From Pseudomonas arcuscaelestis (GTDB lineage: Bacteria > Pseudomonadota > Gammaproteobacteria > Pseudomonadales > Pseudomonadaceae), in contig NZ_JACOPV010000008.1 of the NCBI RefSeq assembly GCF_016881005.1, forward strand, positions 124,001-188,000: a stretch of 64,000 nt of DNA. The letters are read 5' to 3'. Every line of letters begins with the position of its first letter. The stretch's first letter is position 1. Shown in pieces: positions 16,566 to 24,688 of the stretch. A program made the position numbers and the translations under genes. Below the pieces are notes generated by a model. It had not been told where the DNA came from. It searched no databases and worked only from the letters and a program-made list of their open reading frames with translations.

Positions 16566-16691
16566 ATGGGCCAAGTAGAACAACCTGAGAGCAACAATAC
16601 TGAACAGTTTCTGTGGTGGGCGACTCGTGACTGGCTAATCCACCGGGATCGGGCCAGTGCGTATCGCTCACTTTCGTCTCTCCTGAGTTAA
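16566..16691 (+). CDS. 41-residue microprotein
   Basis: Begins one base after the stop of the ParB-like gene, with GGAAGAG placed in the end of that gene. Encodes a short Trp-rich helix (EQFLWWATRDWLIHRDRA). Coupled translation supports it; function unknown. Confidence 0.55.
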   Translation: MGQVEQPESNNTEQFLWWATRDWLIHRDRASAYRSLSSLLS

Positions 16692-16702
16692 GGACGTGTT
16701 TC

Positions 16703-16906
16703 ATGAAATCCATCCTCGCCTTCACGTTGGGCTTGGCTCTATCGGTAGTGCTACTTGTAATAGGGTATTACCTGTTCCTTGCGACCGGGCTGGAAGACCA
16801 GATGGGTTGGCTTGTTGGATTTGGGGTCTTTTCTCTGCTTCTCTGGGCGAAAATTGCCCGGGACGTTCGGCCTGTTCCTGATGCCTGGAAACGCTTCATC
16901 AAGTGA
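16703..16906 (+). CDS. 67-residue membrane protein ending in VPDAWKRFIK
   Basis: Starts behind AAGGACG. Two hydrophobic segments (about 4-26 and 36-50). The last residues and the following bases are almost the same as the end of the unrelated gene at 41394-41627 (VPDPWKGFIK), sharing 20 identical nucleotides over the stop codon. Function unknown. Confidence 0.7.
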   Translation: MKSILAFTLGLALSVVLLVIGYYLFLATGLEDQMGWLVGFGVFSLLLWAKIARDVRPVPDAWKRFIK

Positions 16907-16919
16907 TAGGAATTGAGAA

Positions 16920-17183
16920 ATGAAGGCTGAAAAGTCCGCCGTGCCTGATGGTTTGGGCCGATACACCATAGCGGTTCTGCTTGTTGCTTTGCTTTGTGGT
17001 GGTGCATGTGTATATGCGCTACTCGACACTGACCCTTTTGCGCCATGGATTGCCGCAGTCACAGGTATTTTCTGCCTGGCCACGGCTTGTTATGGGTGGG
17101 CTCTGGCAAGCACGTGGTGGCATTGCTCAAAGGGCGTGCATCCCAAGTGGTCGCTGCTAAGGCCTTCTGGCCGATCAGAGTAG
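16920..17183 (+). CDS. Small membrane protein, two TM segments
   Basis: 87 residues with a TTGAGAA ribosome site 1 nt from the ATG. Hydrophobic segments at about 16-36 and 43-63, then a Trp/Cys-containing basic tail. Unknown inner-membrane protein in the same run. Confidence 0.7.
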   Translation: MKAEKSAVPDGLGRYTIAVLLVALLCGGACVYALLDTDPFAPWIAAVTGIFCLATACYGWALASTWWHCSKGVHPKWSLLRPSGRSE

Positions 17184-17324
17184 CAAAGGTCGTGAGCCCA
17201 GCCGGCAGTCGGCAGCCTCGAAGCCACGAGCCCGATCATCGTGGAAATACCGGCCTGAAGGTGGTGCGGCGATTGGATGGATGTAGGATTCGAATCCACT
17301 TTCAGAACATCTAGGGATCCAGTT

Positions 17325-17693
17325 ATGAGAATTGCTTCACTCGGCACTGCGGCCATCCTCCTGCTGGCGAACGTCGGCATCGCCAACGCGGAGCCATCAG
17401 TCTTGTCCAAAACAGGTCACGACGTTTTGTATATCAAGCATATTGCGCCAGGATCCGAAGGGATGTCTCCCGAGCAGATCGGATTGGCCAAAAAATTCGG
17501 CACCTACCAAGACGTCCAGAATAGCGTGTCGATAGATCAAGGTCGGGTTTGGGTTGGCACAGTCGTAACGATGGCGAATGGTATCTGCACAGAATCGACT
17601 AGCTCTATTGCAGGTGTTCCAAAAGGGCCCGGCGAGCCAAAATTGAATGTCGTGGACAGGATTGTTCCTTGCCCAGCCACGCAAGTGAACTGA
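17325..17693 (+). CDS. Exported orphan protein
   Basis: 122 residues with a clear signal peptide (MRIASLGTAAILLLANVGIA, cut after NA) and a mature part with two Cys far apart, probably disulphide bonded. It resembles the exported protein at 45944 in size and layout but not clearly in sequence. Periplasmic location is inferred. Confidence 0.75.
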   Translation: MRIASLGTAAILLLANVGIANAEPSVLSKTGHDVLYIKHIAPGSEGMSPEQIGLAKKFGTYQDVQNSVSIDQGRVWVGTVVTMANGICTESTSSIAGVPKGPGEPKLNVVDRIVPCPATQVN

Positions 17694-17721
17694 GCTCGAA
17701 AAGCGGGTTTGGGTGCAGAAC

Positions 17722-17741
17722 AGCCCGGTCGGTACCGGGCT
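17722..17741. terminator. Hairpin between convergent genes
   Basis: AGCCCGGT and ACCGGGCT form an 8-bp stem with a 4-nt loop between genes ending at 17693 and 17775; no long U tract. Confidence 0.6.
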
Positions 17742-17774
17742 GGTGGGCTAGCTGCGGCCGCCAGGTTGATCAAG

Positions 17775-18833
17775 TCAGCCCAGTAGACTCAATTGCGCGG
17801 GCGGTGTGCTCACTACAGCAGCGCGCATCACTGGCTTGCTGTCCCCGATGACCCATGTAGTGCACTCCGCCGGCAGTCGAGTGACATAGTAGAGCTCGTC
17901 GAGTGCTTCGGGCATGTTGAAGCGCAGTTCGCTGCCGACCCGGGTATGGGCAACCTTCTTTGAACTGCCTTCTACGTTTCTCCGCTGATGGTGCTCAAGA
18001 GGAACGAGGGTGTCTACGACAACGGTTACGCTCTTTCTGTCGATACAGGTTGCAGTCTGAACGGCATTACGGAGCGCCTTCAGGCGACTGCGGTAGCAGC
18101 CAGGCTCACTCAATTCGTCCTGCCAGAGGCCGACCACATACTCCGATAGGATACTGTAAGCCCAGCCAGCGCAGGTCCAGCTTCCATCCGAACCCTGTAT
18201 CAGTACGTTGTCGTCCTTCTCGTGAACCTTCATGAAGCGTGGTACCGGTACCTGGGAGGCTTTGGCTTTCTTGGGGATGTATCCAAGGTCCAGGTTACGC
18301 AAGCCGTTGACTGGCGCATCATAGGATGGGATCACGCGCCACGCACCGGTGTGCCGGCCGTCATAGATCTCGCTAAGAATCTCGCAGTCACGGTGCAGGG
18401 AGACCGTCACGGATTCACCGGCTTCAAGGCTTTCAACCATATCTTGGTTGCCCAGCTTCAGCAATGCGTCTTTTACCCGGACAAAGTCCCCCTGTGTGAT
18501 TGGTGCCTGGAAGGTATCCTTGATCTGCAGCTCGATCTCCCGGTCAGCCATCTGAACCGGGCTCTCAAGCTCCCGCAACCAGCCGCGGATGTAGTTCTCA
18601 GGGGTGATGCTACGGCCGCCAGCCCCCTGCAGCGAGCCACCCTCACAGGCAGCAGCAGAGCGAAAGATTGCTTTCATGGTCGAAGCGAGGTCTCCAATCA
18701 TGAGGGCACTCCAGCGTGGGGTGTGCGGGTAGCAGTTCTTTTCATAGGTCCGCTCAAACATGACGTAGCAGAGCTGACCATTGGGGCCGCGGAATGCGCC
18801 TACCAACTTGCCGGTGGATACTGTAGCGCTCAT
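17775..18833 (-). CDS. 352-residue orphan
   Basis: Starts at ATG 18833 behind AAGGAG. A soluble mixed alpha/beta protein (KLVGAFRGPNGQLCYVMFER, AGESVTVSLHRDCEIL, RKSVTVVVDTLVPL) ending PPAQLSLLG, a tail similar to the QLSLFDAA end of the methyltransferase at 14299. No family recognised. Single-gene unit with its own promoter module. Confidence 0.75.
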   Translation of the reverse strand: MSATVSTGKLVGAFRGPNGQLCYVMFERTYEKNCYPHTPRWSALMIGDLASTMKAIFRSAAACEGGSLQGAGGRSITPENYIRGWLRELESPVQMADREIELQIKDTFQAPITQGDFVRVKDALLKLGNQDMVESLEAGESVTVSLHRDCEILSEIYDGRHTGAWRVIPSYDAPVNGLRNLDLGYIPKKAKASQVPVPRFMKVHEKDDNVLIQGSDGSWTCAGWAYSILSEYVVGLWQDELSEPGCYRSRLKALRNAVQTATCIDRKSVTVVVDTLVPLEHHQRRNVEGSSKKVAHTRVGSELRFNMPEALDELYYVTRLPAECTTWVIGDSKPVMRAAVVSTPPAQLSLLG

Positions 18834-18879
18834 GTGTGTAGCTCCTTGAAAGGCTAAGATGCTGTGTTTCGATGGGCTC

Positions 18880-18908
18880 AGTGTCACGGCGATAGGCTTG
18901 TGCCAGAA
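18880..18908 (-). promoter_or_regulatory. TTCTGGCAC promoter module 8
   Basis: TTCTGG, 17-nt spacer, GACACT; 46 nt before the gene at 18833. Confidence 0.8.
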
Positions 18909-19097
18909 GCACCCTCTTCTCAACTTTTCGTGGTCGTCTTGGGGCCTTACAGGCCCTCTGTTTGGACCTGAATGGCAGCCCGGCTGCATAACTCGCGCGC
19001 CTGGCTGAGGGACCCAATTCGCGTTCAGGCAAAACCAACGTGCTCAATCGGATGGAGCACGACTGCCAGGACGTTATACTTTGAACGTAACATCCCG

Positions 19098-19136
19098 GGC
19101 CTAGGCATTTGGGATATCCCTGGCTGATGCCTGGCC
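19098..19136. repeat. Imperfect inverted repeat with palindromic core
   Basis: GGCCTAGGCAT and ATGCCTGGCC flank a perfect GGGATATCCC palindrome, 20 nt upstream of the gene at 19156. It could be an operator or a leader-RNA hairpin. Confidence 0.55.
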
Positions 19137-19155
19137 TCTAAGAGTGGTGAGTGAA

Positions 19156-19338
19156 ATGATGGGATGCTGTGGCGCTGAGCGCCTGAAGTTCAAGCCTGAT
19201 GAGAGCAAGGTTGATCAGGAACGGCTCGACAGCCTTGCAAAGGAACTCCTCGAAGATGGGTGGCCAGAGAAGAGCCTCGAGCGTTTCAAGAAATGCACTT
19301 GCCCTTGTCACGTCGACGGCAGAAACGTCATGTGCTGA
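19156..19338 (+). CDS. Small cysteine-rich protein
   Basis: 60 residues. Begins MMGCCGAERLKFKPDESKV, continues as a charged helix, and ends with a KCTCPCHVDGRNVMC cluster whose Cys/His content suggests metal binding. ATG 19156 chosen for the GGTGAG just upstream. Function unknown. Confidence 0.65.
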   Translation: MMGCCGAERLKFKPDESKVDQERLDSLAKELLEDGWPEKSLERFKKCTCPCHVDGRNVMC

Positions 19339-19359
19339 GGGGCCCCAAGGCCTGCATTA

Positions 19360-19869
19360 CTACTCTGCGGCCTGAGCAGCCTTCCATGCCTTTGCGTGTC
19401 CAACACAGACTTTCAACGGTCTGCCGCACTCATCGACCTCGGCGTGGCACATGAACCCACGGGGCTCAATGGCCATGTAGGACGCGTCAGAGGTCGCCAT
19501 AGGCGATTGGTTGGCCATGGTGCCCAGTCTGTAGGCACATCCTTCACATGCCCCGGCAGGATCCGCCTGGGCGGCCAACGCAACACCCTGGCAGGCTCCG
19601 GCAATGGTGGGTAGGTTGATACTGTCGAACCTGTCCGGGTGCATGCCCATTTCAGTGATCAGCACTAGGTCGGTCATCGCGGCGCAGTTCTCGACGACTG
19701 AGTTGGCCATCCCGATGAACTGTGTGAACAAGGACACAAGGTGAGCTTGCCCGTACTGCTCCGCGTAGGCGGTCAGCGCCTGCCCACGATCGCCGGCGCT
19801 CATGCCCGTTAGCTCAGAAATGAAGGCGGCCTGATCAGCCGACATTGAATAGCCTGGGTCGGGGGTCAT
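19360..19869 (-). CDS. Cysteine-cluster protein
   Basis: 169 residues from ATG 19869 (GAGGT ribosome site). The N-terminal half is helical. The C-terminal third carries ACEGCAYRLGTMANQSP, FMCHAE and a final CGRPLKVCVGHAKAW, a C-x2-C ... C-H ... C-x6-C pattern found in phage and plasmid proteins resembling DUF6283, likely a metal or Fe-S site. It is 71 nt downstream of the gene at 19941 and probably shares its promoter. Confidence 0.7.
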   Translation of the reverse strand: MTPDPGYSMSADQAAFISELTGMSAGDRGQALTAYAEQYGQAHLVSLFTQFIGMANSVVENCAAMTDLVLITEMGMHPDRFDSINLPTIAGACQGVALAAQADPAGACEGCAYRLGTMANQSPMATSDASYMAIEPRGFMCHAEVDECGRPLKVCVGHAKAWKAAQAAE

Positions 19870-19940
19870 CGTTTGTAACCTCAAATGGAAAGTGTCCCAG
19901 TTACCGGGGTGGGCCCACGCACCCCGGAGGGCATAAGTGA

Positions 19941-20588
19941 TTAAGCAGCCATACCCATATCGGAACAATCCTCGCGCCAGCCAGCCCATAACTCGGCTTC
20001 AATCGAGTTGTAGGTGTCAGCTAAGTCCTCCAGATGCTTGCGGTGGGCTTCCTCTTCCTCGAGCTCCTTCTCCCACTCCTTCAGGCATTCGTACGCTTCG
20101 AGAACTGCTACAGCCGATTCCTGAACAGGCTCTCCACGGCCCCAGGCCAGAAGCAGGCACTTCGTTTGCCCTGAAGTTGCATCTGATGCTTGAGAGCACG
20201 TGACGCCCATGAGTTGGGCGATATGAGTGGTTACCGCCGCTAGCCACTGGCTGTAGGGCTGCGCCAGCGGTACCCCTGGCTTTAGCCAGTGCTCGGACAG
20301 CGTGCCGATCGACCCGTTTTGGTAGTTGGTAAAATAGAGTTCTGTGTACAGTTCGTGGGCCAGGTTGTACTGGTCAGCCAGCTCGGGCACGTCCTGTAGC
20401 AGCAGAGGCGCCCGCGGGCCGTAGTGGCGGTAGGTTAGGACGTCGTTCGAGGCCAGCGCGTGGACTGCGTCGTATGCGGCTTGCAGCGCCGCCTCAGTCC
20501 GGGCCTCACATCCTTCGATGCTCTCAAGGGCTACGACATCAACCCAAAGGAGGCGGGCGGCGAGGGCTTCTTGGAATGCTGGGTTCAT
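19941..20588 (-). CDS. MNPAFQEALAARL-family protein, copy 1
   Basis: 215 residues, helical, with conserved stretches MNPAFQEALAARLLWVDV, YRHYGPRAPLLLQDVPELAD and QYNLAHELYTELYF. The gene at 38272-38802 is a clear paralogue; this copy has an extra C-terminal coiled region (EWEKELEEEEAHRKHLED). The two also have similar promoters and ribosome sites (GGAG 7 nt from ATG). Function unknown. Confidence 0.8.
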   Translation of the reverse strand: MNPAFQEALAARLLWVDVVALESIEGCEARTEAALQAAYDAVHALASNDVLTYRHYGPRAPLLLQDVPELADQYNLAHELYTELYFTNYQNGSIGTLSEHWLKPGVPLAQPYSQWLAAVTTHIAQLMGVTCSQASDATSGQTKCLLLAWGRGEPVQESAVAVLEAYECLKEWEKELEEEEAHRKHLEDLADTYNSIEAELWAGWREDCSDMGMAA

Positions 20589-20623
20589 GGTGAGGCTCCG
20601 ATCTGTGTTTGGACAGTGGAGCC

Positions 20624-20652
20624 ATCATCAGGCCGAATTTGGTGTGCCAGAA
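20624..20652 (-). promoter_or_regulatory. TTCTGGCAC promoter module 9
   Basis: TTCTGG, 17-nt spacer, GATGAT; 35 nt before the gene at 20588. Confidence 0.85.
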
Positions 20653-20715
20653 CCACCTAACTGATATTGGAAGGCCTTACTCAGGCCAAGCGCCGGCGGG
20701 TGCGGTGGGCGCTCG

Positions 20716-20937
20716 TCACTTCGCCTTGCGCCAAGAGCCAATCAGACTGTCAGCGCCCCAATAGCAGTCCTCGGCCCGTTTATTCAGGAACTCCTTACCG
20801 TCGATGTAGCGAACATCAATCCAGCCCGAGACGGGGCGCCCGATGGTACGGTCCCAGGACTCCCAATTCTTCAGCGTGTTGTCCTCCTGGGCAGTTGATA
20901 GCCCGGTAACGGGCTTGGATTCGATGCGGCTGCTCAT
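20716..20937 (-). CDS. 73-residue orphan
   Basis: Starts behind AGGAAAGGA. Contains a WDRTIGRPVSGWIDVRYIDG beta segment and a Lys-rich end. Unrecognised soluble protein. It has no promoter module but sits behind a perfect inverted repeat. Confidence 0.7.
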   Translation of the reverse strand: MSSRIESKPVTGLSTAQEDNTLKNWESWDRTIGRPVSGWIDVRYIDGKEFLNKRAEDCYWGADSLIGSWRKAK

Positions 20938-20957
20938 GTTTATCCTTTCCTGATATT

Positions 20958-20974
20958 GGCATGGAATCCATGCC
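20958..20974. promoter_or_regulatory. Perfect 8-bp inverted repeat upstream of 20937
   Basis: GGCATGGA-A-TCCATGCC lies about 20 nt before the start codon, the right place for a repressor operator or short leader hairpin. Confidence 0.5.
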
Positions 20975-21056
20975 TATTTACGGCTTCAGCACCCGCAGGT
21001 GCAGGGCGTTACTGGCGATTTCGTACATTCTCAGCGGAACATGTAGGTGGGCTGGC

Positions 21057-21359
21057 TCAGCTTGGCATTGCAGGACGTTCACTACGCATGTTTATGAGTT
21101 GAATATTGGCTTTGAAATAAGCCATACAGGCCTCGAACCCCTGGGGGATAAGCGGGGCGTACGCTTCGCGGTGGTCTCCGTTCAGAATGTAGAAGGCCTG
21201 CATTTGGCCGAACACCAGGGCAGTGGTTTCCCCGCCATACAGACGGTGGTCGTGATCGTTGTGGCTGATATAGAAGCCGTCGCCATCGGCGATCGAGTTG
21301 GGCTGCACCAGCTGGATTGTGATGCCGGAAGAAAGGGTGACGTCTGCAGTCGTGGCCAT
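21057..21359 (-). CDS. 100-residue orphan
   Basis: Beta-rich opening (TLSSGITIQLVQPNSIADGD, FYISHNDHDHRLYGGETTAL) followed by a short helix. No family recognised. The ribosome site is weak, but a variant promoter module lies 63 nt upstream. Confidence 0.7.
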   Translation of the reverse strand: MATTADVTLSSGITIQLVQPNSIADGDGFYISHNDHDHRLYGGETTALVFGQMQAFYILNGDHREAYAPLIPQGFEACMAYFKANIQLINMRSERPAMPS

Positions 21360-21422
21360 GATGTCGTGCTCGCTGGAAGGAAATTGGCTCGTCGAATCGA
21401 GGGTGTCTCAAAACATGGAGCT

Positions 21423-21451
21423 ATCTTCCAGGCGATTGGTGCGTGCCACCA
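21423..21451 (-). promoter_or_regulatory. Promoter module 10, TGGTGG variant
   Basis: TGGTGGCAC, 17-nt spacer, GAAGAT; 63 nt before the gene at 21359. Confidence 0.6.
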
Positions 21452-21512
21452 GCACCCTTTCTTAGCGAACTTTCGAGTATTTGCTTTCGTGCGGATCGGT
21501 GAACCGGAGAGC

Positions 21513-21713
21513 CTATCTCGATCGAACAACCACATTCATAAGCACGAGAACCGCGCCAAGTGCTATGGCCGATCCAGCCCATGCGGCCTCGGGAATACCG
21601 AAAAGGCCTATCTGAGAAGCAGGTACCACGGCGAGGGTATAAACCCCGTACGAAACGGCAACCAACCCCAGGCCGATTGCGTACATGGAAAATCTCTTCA
21701 TTTTGGCTGCCAT
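21513..21713 (-). CDS. 66-residue membrane protein
   Basis: Basic start (MAAKMKRF) and two hydrophobic segments (MYAIGLGLVAVSYGVYTLAV and WAGSAIALGAVLVLMNVVV). Small inner-membrane hairpin protein, 52 nt downstream of the exported-protein gene and probably co-transcribed with it. Confidence 0.65.
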   Translation of the reverse strand: MAAKMKRFSMYAIGLGLVAVSYGVYTLAVVPASQIGLFGIPEAAWAGSAIALGAVLVLMNVVVRSR

Positions 21714-21765
21714 TTTGTTACCGACCTGGGGGAGTGATCTGGGTGCTCGGTGCCTGGAATGGGTT

Positions 21766-22455
21766 TTATTTGATGAGCTGTTGATCTGCGCTGTCCGTGA
21801 AAACTGTATCCACCCGGCAACCCCAGCCTGGATTTTGCGCCTGAATCCCATCCGGCATCTTGCAGGCCATGTACTTCACTTCTGTCCCTGGAACAAGCTT
21901 GCTTTCAGCCGCCATGTCATTGGCAGGAATAACCTTCAGCACGAGGACTGTGTCGTTCGGTTTCCAGAAGCCCGCCAGAGAAGTGATACCACCTGGGTAA
22001 GTAATGACCTGAGTTTCCCTAGTGCTTTCGCGAAACTGAGTATTCACTCCACGTGCGGCTTCACCCTGCGCTTCTTCAGATGGTAACTCGACTGCCTGAA
22101 CCACGCTACCAGTGAGGGTGAGGAGCTGGGTGCCATTTGACAGAAACTGAGTCGTGATCTCTGCGGTAAGGCCAATCGGGCGTTGAGCTTGCTTGACCGC
22201 CACATGACATGCCGGACTGAAAGGGCGTAGCCACCGGCTAAAACCGGTGTAGCAGGTGGTTTCATGGATTTCGTAAGCGACAGTGCGTGAGGGTTTGAAC
22301 TGTACGGTCCCGCCGTCAGTGATTTCTTTGATGTCGTTGGAAATCACTTTCCCGTTTTCAAGCAGGATCGCCTGAAGTGCCAGTTGTTCACCGGCCTGGG
22401 CTGTTAGACCAAGCGAGAGCGTGGCCGCGGCTACAAACAAATGGGCAAGCTTCAT
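21766..22455 (-). CDS. Exported orphan, 229 residues
   Basis: Starts at ATG 22455 behind TAGGAGA. A signal peptide (MKLAHLFVAAATLSLGLTAQ, cut at AQAG) precedes a beta-rich mature domain with four Cys, suggesting a periplasmic or secreted protein. No family recognised. Confidence 0.75.
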   Translation of the reverse strand: MKLAHLFVAAATLSLGLTAQAGEQLALQAILLENGKVISNDIKEITDGGTVQFKPSRTVAYEIHETTCYTGFSRWLRPFSPACHVAVKQAQRPIGLTAEITTQFLSNGTQLLTLTGSVVQAVELPSEEAQGEAARGVNTQFRESTRETQVITYPGGITSLAGFWKPNDTVLVLKVIPANDMAAESKLVPGTEVKYMACKMPDGIQAQNPGWGCRVDTVFTDSADQQLIK

Positions 22456-22506
22456 CTTGAGAACGTCTCCTAGGATTCGAATTTTAGGGCAGGGTATGAG
22501 TGTTTT

Positions 22507-22530
22507 GCCGCCCCCGGAACCAAGGGCGGC
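22507..22530 (-). terminator. Terminator of the Bax inhibitor-like gene
   Basis: GCCGCCC and GGGCGGC form a GC-rich stem starting 10 nt after the stop at 22541; on the transcribed strand it is followed by a short T-rich stretch. Confidence 0.6.
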
Positions 22531-22540
22531 TGTGCTGCGG

Positions 22541-23197
22541 CTACTTCTTGGAAGCGATCTGCAGCACGCGCATGAACAGGTTGATGATGTCGAGGTACAA
22601 CGAAGCGGCGCTATCAATGGCATTGTCGACAGTCCGCTCGATCTGGTTGGCACGGCCCCAGTCGACGCCGATATAGCCGCAGAAGATTGCCGCAACGATC
22701 CAGTCCATGAGTGCGACATCGGTTTTGAACACGAAGATCTGGACGAGCTCAACGATGAGCGAAATGAAGAGCGCCGCGAGGAGTGCGCCCTCGATGCGTT
22801 TGAAGAAGGCCGGGAAAAGGGTGCCCAGGACCATCATGGCCACGGTCAGGATGGTAGTGATGCGGGCGGCTGCCATGATGTGCTCTTGGGAGTGGCCCGG
22901 GATGAACATCACAAGCACCAGGCCGACCGGCACAACGATCAGGTTGTATCCGAAGAAGCTGAAAGCGGGTTTCTTGGAGCTGAAAATGATGAACAGGCCA
23001 GCGAATGCACTGACGAAGTAACCAATGATGAAAGCGATCGGATTGATGGCTTTAACCACCTCGGCCGGCACCGTTTCCACAAGCCACCAATTGAGGCCGA
23101 ACCCCCAGAGCAGCACCGCGCCCAGCACCAGGTTGTAGGTATTTGCTGAAAGCCTATGGTTGATGCCTACTCGCTTGAAAGTGTCGTTCGAGAACAT
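22541..23197 (-). CDS. Bax inhibitor-1 (BI-1/YccA-like) family membrane protein
   Basis: 218 residues with about seven hydrophobic segments. The C-terminal part (CGYIGVDWGRANQIERTVDN, then SLYLDIINLFMRVLQI) matches the BI-1 family ending, where a conserved Asp-rich loop is followed by the LYLDIINLFLxLLxL helix. BI-1 proteins are pH-sensitive calcium-leak channels or protease regulators in bacteria. The N-terminus is close to the family consensus in length. It is unusual cargo for a mobile element. Single-gene unit with terminator and variant promoter module. Confidence 0.85.
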   Translation of the reverse strand: MFSNDTFKRVGINHRLSANTYNLVLGAVLLWGFGLNWWLVETVPAEVVKAINPIAFIIGYFVSAFAGLFIIFSSKKPAFSFFGYNLIVVPVGLVLVMFIPGHSQEHIMAAARITTILTVAMMVLGTLFPAFFKRIEGALLAALFISLIVELVQIFVFKTDVALMDWIVAAIFCGYIGVDWGRANQIERTVDNAIDSAASLYLDIINLFMRVLQIASKK

Positions 23198-23249
23198 GAT
23201 GAGCCCTTATGCATTGCCGACGGCCACCATGGACGTCGCGCAGGGTTCT

Positions 23250-23278
23250 ATTCCAATGCTTGATGGGCCATGCCACTA
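23250..23278 (-). promoter_or_regulatory. Promoter module 11, TAGTGG variant
   Basis: TAGTGGCAT, 17-nt spacer, TGGAAT; 52 nt before the BI-1 family gene. The only copy without A at hexamer position 2. Confidence 0.5.
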
Positions 23279-23399
23279 GCCTAGGGAGTAGATTTGGCTC
23301 GATGCTATATCACTCTCTCGTTTTCGCTAATTCAAAACCAGTCCACGGAATTCAAAGCGTAGACGGGGAATGTGCCGGTTGAGTCGGATGAACAGGTCG

Positions 23400-23624
23400 T
23401 TATGAAGGGCTAGGGATGGCGTCCGTGTCAGCCACCGAGTGCAACTCGTAGCCTTCGGGTATCCACTCAGATGACCCTGCGAGCGCGCGGACGACCTCGA
23501 TGTCATGAGTACCGACCGCCTCGCCGTTGGCGGTAAAGATTTTCTTTCCCCAGTAGGGATCTGGCCGCAATGCGTCGGCCGGGGTGTAGCCCTTGACACG
23601 GTAGATTATGACGAAATAAGCCAT
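23400..23624 (-). CDS. 74-residue orphan
   Basis: Begins MAYFVIIYRVKGYTPADALR and contains a DIEVVRALAGSSEWIPEGYE helix. Short soluble protein, unrecognised; no strong ribosome site is seen. Probably the last gene of a minus-strand run that starts at 25207. Confidence 0.6.
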   Translation of the reverse strand: MAYFVIIYRVKGYTPADALRPDPYWGKKIFTANGEAVGTHDIEVVRALAGSSEWIPEGYELHSVADTDAIPSPS

Positions 23625-23701
23625 TGGTCCTCATCCAAAGAGGTCTGGGCAGTAGTCACCATGCCCTGGGCGATTGTATCCCAAGGCACCTGAGGGCCGA
23701 A

Positions 23702-23800
23702 TCAGCGCTGCCCGTCGAACACATCCTCGTCAATGTCGTCGTCCGCTACGTTGAAATGATCTGGCTGATCAGCGTTCGATCTCCTGGAAGTTTGTGCCAT
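23702..23800 (-). CDS. Possible 32-residue acidic microprotein
   Basis: The frame encodes a basic head (MAQTSRRSN) and a very acidic tail (NVADDDIDEDVFDGQR). The composition is protein-like, but no ribosome site is visible upstream of the ATG. Confidence 0.4.
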   Translation of the reverse strand: MAQTSRRSNADQPDHFNVADDDIDEDVFDGQR

Positions 23801-23838
23801 GGTTGAGCGGAAGGTAGGCCGTTACATCTATGGCAAGA

Positions 23839-24207
23839 TCAATGCTGGTCCTCCTTATGCATCGAAATGGCGAGCTCGATGGCGTCGGAAACCTGTTCAC
23901 TGAGACTGCCCTGTCCGTCGAATTCAACCTCTACACCGGCTTCGTCGAACACTTCAACCCCTCCGCACTGGCGCTCGACAACTAGCTTTATGACCCAGGC
24001 ACCTGGAAGTTCTCCGGCAGCGCGCTGAATCTGCGTGTGAAGCTCCGCGTTCTCGCTCAGCGCCTCGTTCTCCTTGTCCAACCTGCCCAGGGCACCATAG
24101 CACTCGGCCAAAAGGTTGTTAGCCGCTTCGATTGATGAGCCTTTTCCAGCCACACCGCGCTGGCAGTCCTTCATCAGGGCTTCGACACTTCTTTTCTCAG
24201 TCGGCAT
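23839..24207 (-). CDS. 122-residue orphan
   Basis: A helical first half (SSIEAANNLLAECYGALGRL, then DKENEALSENAELHTQIQRA) and a beta second half (WVIKLVVERQCGGVEVFDE). The heptad pattern suggests a short coiled coil. Its start overlaps the end of the upstream gene by 11 nt, so the two are co-translated. Confidence 0.7.
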   Translation of the reverse strand: MPTEKRSVEALMKDCQRGVAGKGSSIEAANNLLAECYGALGRLDKENEALSENAELHTQIQRAAGELPGAWVIKLVVERQCGGVEVFDEAGVEVEFDGQGSLSEQVSDAIELAISMHKEDQH

Positions 24208-24631
24208 TGATCAACTCCTCAGGTACTTGGACGCCAAGCGGGGATGGAGCGAGCTCATCCTCAAAGGCGCAATCATCTGAACCGTCTGGTAGACGGTTGT
24301 CATACATCTGTCCGACGTCGTGCCGATCATAGGCGCTTTCGTCGGTCGGGCCCAAAATCAGGACCTCAACGGCACCTGCGCTCGCTGCCGCGGTACTGGT
24401 CCAAATGGCCTTGGAGTCGGGTTCAAAGGTGAACTGTTCACCATCTGCGGTCCCGGTACCAGTTTGGTTGGCGTCGACTTGGACGTGCACACCCTTGTAA
24501 GCCATGTCACTTCGGCGTCCACAGCAGCGCGGGATCGGGGTTTCAGAGGGTGCATTCACAACAATTGCCTGGAGCAACTCTTTGCTGCAGATCCGGCATT
24601 GGTATTTGAAATGCGTGGGCTTGGTTGTCAT
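24197..24631 (-). CDS. Zinc-knuckle orphan, 144 residues
   Basis: Starts at ATG 24631 behind a strong AAAGGAG. An N-terminal FKYQCRICSKEL ... PRCCGRR segment (C-x2-C, CC) is a likely zinc ribbon, followed by a polar, acidic body. Function unknown. Second gene of the run from 25207. Confidence 0.7.
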   Translation of the reverse strand: MTTKPTHFKYQCRICSKELLQAIVVNAPSETPIPRCCGRRSDMAYKGVHVQVDANQTGTGTADGEQFTFEPDSKAIWTSTAAASAGAVEVLILGPTDESAYDRHDVGQMYDNRLPDGSDDCAFEDELAPSPLGVQVPEELINAD

Positions 24632-24688
24632 TTCGTGCTCCTTTATCCATTGACTCGGTTTTGCGCGGCTATGGCGCATCACGATTCA

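Noticed and set aside
20961..21737. 258-codon plus-strand open frame
   Set aside because: Runs antisense through the 100- and 66-residue genes, which have a promoter module and clear TM segments; composition looks like a shadow.
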